Below, piece after piece: positions 1-5,211 of a DNA stretch of 5,211 nt; the stretch's first letter is position 1; each line of letters starts with the position of its first letter. Origin of the DNA: Pirellulales bacterium (lineage in GTDB: Bacteria > Planctomycetota > Planctomycetia > Pirellulales > JAICIG01); the NCBI GenBank assembly GCA_025924495.1, contig JAICIG010000507.1, positions 1 to 5,211 on the forward strand, written 5' to 3'. The notes under the pieces are model-generated. The model searched no databases and was not told the origin of the DNA. It was given only the letters and a program-made list of their open reading frames with translations. The position numbers and the translations under genes are program-made.

Positions 1-1
1 C

Positions 2-103
2 AATCAGGGCCTGCAGCAGAGTATGTTCGCTTTGTTCGGGTTGGGGCTGGCGTAATGGTTTCAACTGCCTTGCGCCGACCGTTGGGCGCTGTTTTATGCT
101 CTG
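2..103 (+). other. 5' part of the HD-GYP gene, interrupted by in-frame TAA
   Basis: This stretch lies in the same frame as the HD-GYP gene that follows. It reads QGLQQSMFALFGLGLA, then TAA at 53-55, then WFQLPCADRWALFYALL, running without a break into LKDLGCSSNAAK. In relatives as I recall them, the segment before the KDxGCSSNAA motif runs roughly Q-P-x-G-H-S-x-R-x-x-L-I-G-x-R-L-A-E-x-x-x-L-P-x-A-D-R. The window matches that spacing on both sides of the stop, with the stop at a usual Glu position (GAA to TAA is one change). The conserved Pro, His and Arg positions are also altered. The segment is therefore probably former or mis-sequenced coding sequence, not an upstream gene or a leader. The true start would lie left of the window. 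The alignment is from memory and needs checking. Confidence 0.5.
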
Positions 104-1327
104 TTGCTTAAGGACCTCGGTTGCTCGAGCAACGCTGCCAAAATATCGTACCTGTTCGGCGCCGACGATCATTTAGTGAAACGCTCGGCTCGCATGACGA
201 ATTGGCACAGGCCGAGCGAGGCCCTTAAGCACGGCTGGAAGTACTGCGCGCCGGGCGGCTCGGTGATCGAAAAGCTACTGAAAATGGCGGCGATGGCGCG
301 GAGCGGGCCGGCTGGAGCGAAGAAGATTGCGGAAGTCCGTTGCGAACGCGGCGCCGATATCGCACGCGCGCTGCAACTGCCTGCTGCGACCTCGCAGGCA
401 ATTCGCGATCTGGATGAACACTGGAGCGGCCAAGGGCACCCGCGCGGTTTGAAAGGGGAAGAAATCTCGCTGCCGGGGCGCATCTGCTGCCTCGCGCAAA
501 CCGTCGAACTGTTTTATACGACCTATGGGCTCGAAGCGGCGATCGACGTCGCTCGCCAGCGGCGCGGCGAATGGTTCGATCCGCAACTGGTCGACGCGTT
601 GACGACGCTCAAATCCGATGCCAATTTTTGGAGCCGGCTGTTGAGCGAGAACCTGGTCGATGAGCTCAGCCGTGTTGAGCCAGAAGACGCCGTATTAATG
701 GCTGACGAGGCGTGCCTCGACCGCGTGGCCGAAGCATTCGCCAGCGTGGTCGACGCCAAATCGCCATGGACTTTTCAGCATTCGACTCGAGTTGCAGAAA
801 TCTCCGAAGGCCTCTCGCAAGAATTCGGCTGCACGCCCGAAGTGCAGCGCGACATACGGCGAGCCGCGCTGCTGCACGACATCGGCAAACTGGGCGTCAG
901 CAACTTGATTCTCGACAAGCCTGGCAAGCCGACCGACGAAGAGTTCGAACAGATTCGCAGGCACCCTGATTACACGCAGCAAATTCTGCAACAGGTCGGA
1001 GCGTTCCAGAAACTGGCTGACGCGGCCAGCGCACATCATGAGCGCCTCGATGGCCGCGGCTATCATCGGCGGCTCGACGGCACGGCATTGCCATGGGTCG
1101 CTCGCATCCTGGCGGTGGCCGATATCTGCGAAGCGATGTCGGCGAAACGTCCCTACCGCGATGCGATGCCGTGGGAGAAGATCCGCCAGATCATGGCCAA
1201 AGATGCGGGCGCCGGCATCGACCCCGAGTGCTTCACCGCTCTCGAGCGCTGGCTGGACCGCAACGAGTTGCAGTCCCGCGTCGAAAGCCAGTTGCGCGAG
1301 GTCGATCGCCTGTTAACCGAACTATAA
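104..1327 (+). CDS. HD-GYP-type phosphohydrolase with tandem HD halves, 5'-incomplete
   Basis: HD-GYP proteins are metal-dependent cytosolic phosphodiesterases, often hydrolysing cyclic di-GMP. The C-terminal half (about residues 205-385, counted from the TTG at 104) has the signature: H226 in FQHSTR, H258-D259 in LLHDIGKLG, H287 in RRHPDY, the HHERLDGRGY block at 311-320 and D340 in LAVAD. The usual GYP reads GYH (319-321). The N-terminal half (1 to about 145) is a decayed copy: LKDLGCSS at 2-9 stands where LLHDIG would be, and DEHWSGQGHPRGLKG at 104-118 matches the HHExxDGxGYPxGL block. Residues 145-205 are a mostly helical linker. No receiver, PAS or DNA-binding domain is present. The TTG start is weak: no ribosome binding site precedes it, and family-like sequence continues upstream to a TAA at 53-55. 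The gene may be broken, or translated only from TTG 104 or ATG 194. It converges on the barrel gene. Family call is firm; substrate and integrity are uncertain. Confidence 0.8.
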   Translation: MLKDLGCSSNAAKISYLFGADDHLVKRSARMTNWHRPSEALKHGWKYCAPGGSVIEKLLKMAAMARSGPAGAKKIAEVRCERGADIARALQLPAATSQAIRDLDEHWSGQGHPRGLKGEEISLPGRICCLAQTVELFYTTYGLEAAIDVARQRRGEWFDPQLVDALTTLKSDANFWSRLLSENLVDELSRVEPEDAVLMADEACLDRVAEAFASVVDAKSPWTFQHSTRVAEISEGLSQEFGCTPEVQRDIRRAALLHDIGKLGVSNLILDKPGKPTDEEFEQIRRHPDYTQQILQQVGAFQKLADAASAHHERLDGRGYHRRLDGTALPWVARILAVADICEAMSAKRPYRDAMPWEKIRQIMAKDAGAGIDPECFTALERWLDRNELQSRVESQLREVDRLLTEL

Positions 1328-1343
1328 ATATGCCCATGTCACG

Positions 1344-1368
1344 GCTTGGTGAGCGACGCTCAACCAGC
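1344..1368. terminator. Hairpin between convergent genes, possible two-way terminator
   Basis: The arms GCTTGGTGAGC (1344-1354) and GCTCAACCAGC (1358-1368) are near-perfect inverted copies around a 3-base loop, giving about ten pairs with one single-base bulge in each arm. The hairpin fills most of the 43-base gap between the stop of the HD-GYP gene (1325-1327) and the stop of the barrel gene (1371-1373), the place expected for a shared terminator. Neither side has a clear T tract, so intrinsic termination is an inference from position and stem. Confidence 0.45.
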
Positions 1369-1370
1369 GA

Positions 1371-2813
1371 CTAGTACTGGCGATTCGTATCGACCAGGAA
1401 CAGGCCGTTGTTGGCCACCGGCAGTTGCGGCATCCAGCATTGGCCGGCGACGGTCGTCGAACGAGCATTGCGAAGCGGGAAGAACGTGAGACCGATCGTA
1501 AAGTTCCAGGCGTCTTCGCGCGAGGCAGCGGGCCCCGGCCGCGCCGACGGGTGCATGTAGGTGACCAGCGAGTATAAGCCGACGCGATCATTCAGCGGTA
1601 CGTTGGCCAAGGCCCCGGCCAGATAGTCGCCCAGGCTGCCGCTTCCACCTAGCCGATCTCGCTCCGGAACGCCAAACCACAGCATCGTGTCGGCGCCGCC
1701 GGCCGTCCATTTGCGATGCCAGTAGGCATTGAGTTGATTGATCGAGCGCCAGGTCGTCAAACCTTCGCCGCCGACGAGCCGCGTGTCTTCCATCACGCGC
1801 CAGGCGCCCCACATGCCCAGCTCGTTGCTGGCGTTTAGGGCATAGCCCAACTGGACGCGCAACTGGCTCAATGTCGGGTTTTGAGCGTAGACGCCGAAAT
1901 TATCATTAAACATCCAGTCTTGAACGAGCGCTGCGTTCCAGCGCGAGTTCTCATTGGCCTTGCGAAAAAATCCGTAGGTAAGAAACCCTTGCGTCTGCGC
2001 CGTGTTGTTATCCGTCAGTCGATAGTCGGTTCCCGACCAGTTGAATACGCCCACGCTGCCGCCCATTTGAAACCCAACGCCGGTCAGATCGCTCAATTCC
2101 CCCAACCGCGTGCCGTAGTTCAGCCCGGCATGAATGCCGTTGTTTTCCCAGCTTCCGTCGGAAATGCCGCGCCATGCATCGTAGCCGACGAAGCCGACCA
2201 TGCCGCGGCTCGGACAGTCGTCGCAGATCGGGAGCAACCGATCGAGGCCGGGACGGTTGCGGCGGCTTGACTGCGGCGGCGCGGGAAGAAAACGCTCGAG
2301 CGAGAATCCGGCCAGCCAGTTGGAAGGTTTGACGGCATCGGGAGGTTCGTCGATTGGAATCGGCGCGGCTAGTTCGAGAACGCGCTCCTGACGCGGCTTG
2401 ACCTCCTGCGCAAGCCGCCTGCTGGAAACGGCGGAACGTTCACTTGTGTCGCCGGGCAGGAACTCGGCGCTTGCCGAAGCCACAGCAGAGCGCGCGCGCG
2501 CCGACTTGCCGTTATTCTCCTGACGAGGTCCAGTCTCTGAAGGCAGGCGCCTGCTGGAAACGGCAGAGCGCTGCGGATCCACGCCGTCGCCAGCCAAAAC
2601 CTCCGCGCGCAACGGAGCCGCGGACAACCCGCGTCTGGGCTGCGGGCGCGGCTGGACGACGGGCGGTAAACGCCTGCTGGAAACAGCGGAGCGCTCGATA
2701 GCTGCGCCGTTGCCGGGCAGAATCTCGGCGCGCGCCAGCCCCGCAAGCGAACTTGCAGCAACTAGCGCGATAGCCACCGACACTCGTATCCCCGTCCCCG
2801 TGCGCGCATTCAT
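1371..2813 (-). CDS. Secreted outer-membrane beta-barrel-like protein (DUF6666-like) with a triple-repeat linker
   Basis: This 480-residue protein starts at ATG 2813-2811 without a clear Shine-Dalgarno sequence. Residues 1-29 form a signal peptide: basic start with R10, hydrophobic V11-A27, and an A-R-A cleavage site before E30. Residues 30-145 hold three repeats, each running from A-E-[IVF]-L-x-G to RSAVSSRRL (41-49, 82-90, 126-134), in an Arg/Pro-rich and probably disordered stretch. After a short linker and a CxxC pair (C197, C200), residues 203-448 show alternating aromatic and glycine-rich strands (GFVGYDAWRG, LTYGFFRKAN, QLGYALNAS, WNFTIGLTFFP), as in outer-membrane barrels. The protein ends with MPQLPVANNGLFLVDTNRQY. 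The whole resembles planctomycete proteins that I recall as DUF6666; no reaction is known to me. Its neighbour upstream is co-directional but 233 bases away, so it probably has its own promoter. Envelope location is well supported; function is unknown. Confidence 0.8.
   Translation of the reverse strand: MNARTGTGIRVSVAIALVAASSLAGLARAEILPGNGAAIERSAVSSRRLPPVVQPRPQPRRGLSAAPLRAEVLAGDGVDPQRSAVSSRRLPSETGPRQENNGKSARARSAVASASAEFLPGDTSERSAVSSRRLAQEVKPRQERVLELAAPIPIDEPPDAVKPSNWLAGFSLERFLPAPPQSSRRNRPGLDRLLPICDDCPSRGMVGFVGYDAWRGISDGSWENNGIHAGLNYGTRLGELSDLTGVGFQMGGSVGVFNWSGTDYRLTDNNTAQTQGFLTYGFFRKANENSRWNAALVQDWMFNDNFGVYAQNPTLSQLRVQLGYALNASNELGMWGAWRVMEDTRLVGGEGLTTWRSINQLNAYWHRKWTAGGADTMLWFGVPERDRLGGSGSLGDYLAGALANVPLNDRVGLYSLVTYMHPSARPGPAASREDAWNFTIGLTFFPLRNARSTTVAGQCWMPQLPVANNGLFLVDTNRQY
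2416..2693 (-). repeat. Three 23-bp in-frame direct repeats in the barrel-protein gene
   Basis: Copies lie at 2416-2438, 2548-2570 and 2671-2693, spaced 132 and 123 bases apart, both multiples of three. Any two copies differ at only 2 of 23 bases, and cgcctgctggaaac is identical in all three on the plus strand. They encode RSAVSSRRL. Even synonymous sites agree (GTT-TCC-AGC-AGG in every copy), which suggests recent duplication or gene conversion. Each belongs to a longer protein repeat of about 40 residues that opens with A-E-[IVF]-L-x-G. Confidence 0.9.
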
Positions 2814-2897
2814 CTTAGCTAACGCTCGTCATTCGCCTGGTTGGCTGGTCGTCGGGCCTAATATCGGCTGGCATTAAACCGTTCCGATTGCTGAGAC

Positions 2898-2931
2898 TTT
2901 GCGGGCGCAATGGCGCCGTAGCGTCCGCAAA
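2898..2931. promoter_or_regulatory. 11-bp inverted repeat upstream of the barrel gene, candidate operator or hairpin
   Basis: TTTGCGGGCGC (2898-2908) and GCGTCCGCAAA (2921-2931) are inverted copies with a single G/T mismatch, separated by 12 bases that themselves contain GGCGCC. The element lies 85 bases upstream of the barrel gene ATG, where an operator or leader structure could act. A competing smaller repeat, CCGTA/TACGG (2916-2920 and 2932-2936), overlaps it. No T tract follows on either strand, so termination is less likely. A regulatory role is inferred only from symmetry and position. Confidence 0.4.
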
Positions 2932-2987
2932 TACGGATCGGCCTGCTTTCCGCCGTTCCAAGAGAATTTAAGGCGGGACCGTTGCCC

Positions 2988-3018
2988 TCGGCTTTTCCCC
3001 ATCAGCACGAAAAACCGA
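2988..3018 (-). terminator. Hairpin 29 bases after the sialidase-like/SGNH gene
   Basis: On the minus strand TCGGTTTTTC pairs with GAAAAGCCGA over 10 bases around an 11-base loop. The one imperfect pair is a U-G wobble in minus-strand RNA but a C-A mismatch in plus-strand RNA, so the structure favours minus-strand transcripts. It follows the TGA at 3049-3047 by 29 bases, a normal place for a terminator. No T run follows the stem, so an intrinsic terminator is plausible but not proven. Confidence 0.4.
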
Positions 3019-3046
3019 CAAGCTTTAGCACCGGGGGCGGCGCCGC

Positions 3047-5211
3047 TCACTTCCGTTGCTGATCGAACCAATCTGCAACCAGTCGCTCGGCGCTCGTCTG
3101 GTCGCCGACGCGCCGATCGATAAGCGATAAATCCTGCGCTCGAACCAGCTGCCGAATCAAGTCATCATGCTCTGCATCTGAGTGGGCAGGGTCGATCAGC
3201 GATGGATGGACGGCCACGCAGTCCCATTCCTGTACGCCGAAACTCAACGACCAGTTCATGATCCAAGAGTAACTCCGAATGAACGATTCGCGCGACTGGC
3301 TCGCCGCCTGGCGAGGCACGGCGATGACGACCAGGTCAGGCTTCATCGCCCGCACCCGTGCTTGCGCGTCCTGTTCGATTTGGCTCAACGATTTGTCAGC
3401 CACGGCCCAAGGGATGGTTTCCAGCTTAGCGTCGGGAATGGCTCGCGTGATCGCTCGAGGGATTAACTGATCGAGCGGGGGCATTGCCAAGATTTTGATC
3501 GGCTCACCGGCTTTCAGCCGGGACACAGTCCTGGCCAGCGGTTGCGCGGGCGCAGGAACATCGCTGAGGCTCACGGCGCGGCCAGCAATTGATTGCGCCA
3601 ACAATTCAGCAATCCGCTTGTGCCCAGCCATGTTCGGGTGGATTTCGTCGCTCATCAAGAGACACCAGCCGTCGGGATCGCGAACGCGGAATGTTTCCAA
3701 CTCGCCATAACAGTCGCAAACCGGCGCCTGCTTTTCGCGGCCGACTTCGCGGACTGCCTCGCAGTACTTTACCAGCGTTTCCGACGGGCGACCCGCGGTG
3801 GCGATTACGTTGTTCGGCGTGCAGAGCAGGGCTTCGGCGCCCGCGGCGCGGCAACGATCGATGATCGTCGACAGGTTCGCCCGGTACTGCTCGAGCGGCA
3901 CGCGAGCCATATCATTCAGCCCAAACATTACGGTCACCAGTGTGGGTTGATGCTTCAGCACATCGCTATCCAAACGAGCCAGCGCATTGACCGTAGTATG
4001 CCCGCTGATGCCGGCATTGATCATGGAGACATCGGCCTTAGGAAACTGTAGGCTCAGTGCAATGCCGAGCATGTCGGTATAGGCTCGCCGGCCGCCGGTG
4101 TGGTAATAAACGCCGGTCACGCTGTCGCCGAAACACACGATCCGGACCGGCTCACCCGCCTGCAGCTTCGATAGCGTTCGCGGCAAGAGCGATGGGCGCT
4201 CCGGTTGCGACCAGATGACGCGGGCGACAAAGGTAGCGCCCGTTGCGCCGCGCTGGCGCGCCCCTTGGTCCCAAATTCCTTCCGACACGGTGATCCACGA
4301 CTCGCGATCGTTGATCGCGGCAGCGCCAAAATTGCCAAGTTCCGCGCCACGCTCGGGAACGACCACGCGCTCCGTCTCGCGCAGAACATGCAACCGCTCC
4401 GGGTCGACTTGAGCCATGAACAGCGGCGCCCGATGCCGGACGATATGATCGTTATTGGCGCCGCGGCGAGTGTAAACCAGGAACAACCCATCGCGAGCCG
4501 ACAGCCAGTGCTGCTGCGTGTTATAGCTGCCCAACTCCTGCCCATCGTCGAACAGCCACGGCTTGACCGGCCGAAAATGCAAGCCGTCTTCCCCAAAAGT
4601 CACATAGCCCTTAAGGTCGTTGCGGAGAGTCAAGTAATAGCGTCCGGCGTAGCGAATCAGCGAGGGCTCATAAAGTCCGCGTGCGACGTTCAGAGCGAGC
4701 ACGTTGCCATGTGCGACGTACTTCAAGGCATCGCCGTCGAACGTGCAGCGTGCGACGACGGTTGAATACGGCACATCGGCCGACTTGCCGATATAGAACG
4801 GCAGCAGTAGTGAGCCGTCCTCCTCAATGATGAATTGCGCGCAAGCGCTGCGGGCAAAATTGAATTCCTCGCCCGCGGGCATCTCCAGCCGCCGCCACTT
4901 CGTCCAGCGATTGGTTTTGGGATCGAACACGGCATAGGCCGTTTGATGGGCTCGCGGTTGATCGGAAAGTTGAGCGCCGGCCGCGCTGTAACGAACCTGA
5001 GCGCCGACGGCGATCACCTTGCCGGTTTGTGGATGCCAATCGGGTGTGACGTCCGCGACGGCGATATCGACGTCGCCATCGTGTACCCAGTCCAATTCCG
5101 GCACGGCGGTCGGTCCGTTCCAGACCCCGCCTAGATCGTCGGTTCGCAGCACGCTGAGGCCCGAGTAATGATCGGATGTGAGCAAATGCTTTTGGATTGT
5201 CAGCAAGACCG
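3047..5211 (-). CDS. Sialidase-like beta-propeller fused to SGNH/GDSL hydrolase and a pseudo-SGNH domain (5' partial)
   Basis: The frame is open to the window edge, so the N-terminus, including any signal peptide, is missing; numbering is from the TTG at 5206. Residues 1 to about 335 are a sialidase-like propeller: DVTPDWHPQTGKV (52-64), YAVFDPKTNRWTKW (91-104), GLYEPSLIRYAGRYYLTLRND (177-197), YNTQQHW (228-234), RHRAPLFMAQVDPERL (257-272), LGNFG (290-294). Residues 344-545 are an SGNH/GDSL esterase domain with all four blocks: FGDSVT (359-364, nucleophile S362), NAGISG (397-402), GLND (429-432, N431) and DEIHPN (520-525, D520 and H523). Residues 557-719 repeat the same pattern without catalytic residues (SRLKAGEPIKI at 562-572 against SKLQAGEPVRI at 346-356). 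The likely role is removal of acyl groups from a glycan, with the propeller binding or cleaving sugar; this is inference, as canonical sialidase catalytic residues cannot be assigned. It could instead act on other acylated polymers. Confidence 0.85.
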   Translation of the reverse strand, partial: VLLTIQKHLLTSDHYSGLSVLRTDDLGGVWNGPTAVPELDWVHDGDVDIAVADVTPDWHPQTGKVIAVGAQVRYSAAGAQLSDQPRAHQTAYAVFDPKTNRWTKWRRLEMPAGEEFNFARSACAQFIIEEDGSLLLPFYIGKSADVPYSTVVARCTFDGDALKYVAHGNVLALNVARGLYEPSLIRYAGRYYLTLRNDLKGYVTFGEDGLHFRPVKPWLFDDGQELGSYNTQQHWLSARDGLFLVYTRRGANNDHIVRHRAPLFMAQVDPERLHVLRETERVVVPERGAELGNFGAAAINDRESWITVSEGIWDQGARQRGATGATFVARVIWSQPERPSLLPRTLSKLQAGEPVRIVCFGDSVTGVYYHTGGRRAYTDMLGIALSLQFPKADVSMINAGISGHTTVNALARLDSDVLKHQPTLVTVMFGLNDMARVPLEQYRANLSTIIDRCRAAGAEALLCTPNNVIATAGRPSETLVKYCEAVREVGREKQAPVCDCYGELETFRVRDPDGWCLLMSDEIHPNMAGHKRIAELLAQSIAGRAVSLSDVPAPAQPLARTVSRLKAGEPIKILAMPPLDQLIPRAITRAIPDAKLETIPWAVADKSLSQIEQDAQARVRAMKPDLVVIAVPRQAASQSRESFIRSYSWIMNWSLSFGVQEWDCVAVHPSLIDPAHSDAEHDDLIRQLVRAQDLSLIDRRVGDQTSAERLVADWFDQQRK

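Noticed and set aside
1..111. Frameshift as the explanation for the short HD-GYP start.
   Set aside because: The family-like residues on both sides of the stop are in the same frame, and the other two frames give no matching sequence, so a nonsense codon fits better than an indel.
1058..1066. GYP motif changed to GYH in the active HD half, considered as loss of function.
   Set aside because: The metal-binding residues are intact, and I recall GYH as a frequent variant in this two-HD subfamily, so it says little by itself.
2416..2693. Three 23-bp direct repeats considered as a small CRISPR-like array.
   Set aside because: They lie in frame inside a gene, their spacing is a multiple of three, the sequence between them encodes related protein repeats, and there are no cas genes.
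2814..2900. Promoter for the barrel gene (TTTAAT or GATATT as -10, GGAAC as an alternative-sigma -35).
   Set aside because: No candidate has a matching partner hexamer at proper spacing, so none can be supported from sequence alone.
3037..3046. Perfect palindrome GCGGCGCCGC just after the SGNH gene stop, considered as a terminator.
   Set aside because: It has no loop and no T tract; in GC-rich DNA a 10-base palindrome is not unusual.
3182..3193. D672-P-A-H675 in the pseudo-SGNH domain considered as a surviving Asp-x-x-His catalytic block.
   Set aside because: It comes only a few residues after the strand ending in VHP, whereas the real block lies about 55 residues later in the first copy. 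It aligns better with the loop after that strand and is probably chance.
4205..4765. Long open frame of 186 codons antisense to the propeller, plus similar ones at 1881-2270 and 3593-4051.
   Set aside because: They overlap well-supported genes, show no recognisable domain, and are expected shadows in GC-rich coding sequence.

Overview
The window looks like a fragment of a planctomycete chromosome. It is GC-rich and its two minus-strand products match, from memory, protein types seen mainly in Pirellula-like planctomycetes: a sialidase-like/GDSL fusion and an outer-membrane barrel ending in a 'PVANNG.FLVDT' tail. Clear Shine-Dalgarno sequences are lacking before the starts that can be examined, which also fits that phylum. 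The assignment rests on recognition of protein style, not on a search. Both ends of the window fall inside genes.

Layout, left to right. (1) Bases 2-1327, plus strand: an HD-GYP-type phosphohydrolase with two HD halves. The first is degenerate (KD in place of HD) and the second has the metal-binding residues. The reading frame upstream of the called TTG start at 104 still looks like the same protein but is cut by TAA at 53-55, so the gene is 5'-truncated, nonsense-mutated or affected by sequence error near the edge. (2) A 43-base convergent gap holding a hairpin. (3) Bases 1371-2813, minus strand: a secreted protein with a signal peptide, a linker of three near-identical repeats and a C-terminal beta-barrel-like domain resembling planctomycete DUF6666 proteins. 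(4) A 233-base intergenic region with a hairpin downstream of the next gene's stop and an 11-bp inverted repeat 85 bases upstream of the barrel gene. (5) Bases 3047-5211, minus strand, open at its 5' end: a sialidase-like beta-propeller, a complete catalytic SGNH/GDSL hydrolase domain and a second SGNH-like domain without catalytic residues.

The two minus-strand genes are co-directional but well separated and probably not one tight operon. The propeller/SGNH protein is best read as acting on acylated glycans, the barrel as an envelope protein, and the HD-GYP protein as a cytosolic signalling phosphodiesterase or a relic of one. No mobile element, CRISPR array, RNA gene or defence system is visible. 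The more unusual points are the repeat linker that copies the residues around the signal-peptide cleavage site, the SGNH/pseudo-SGNH tandem, and the interrupted HD-GYP gene.
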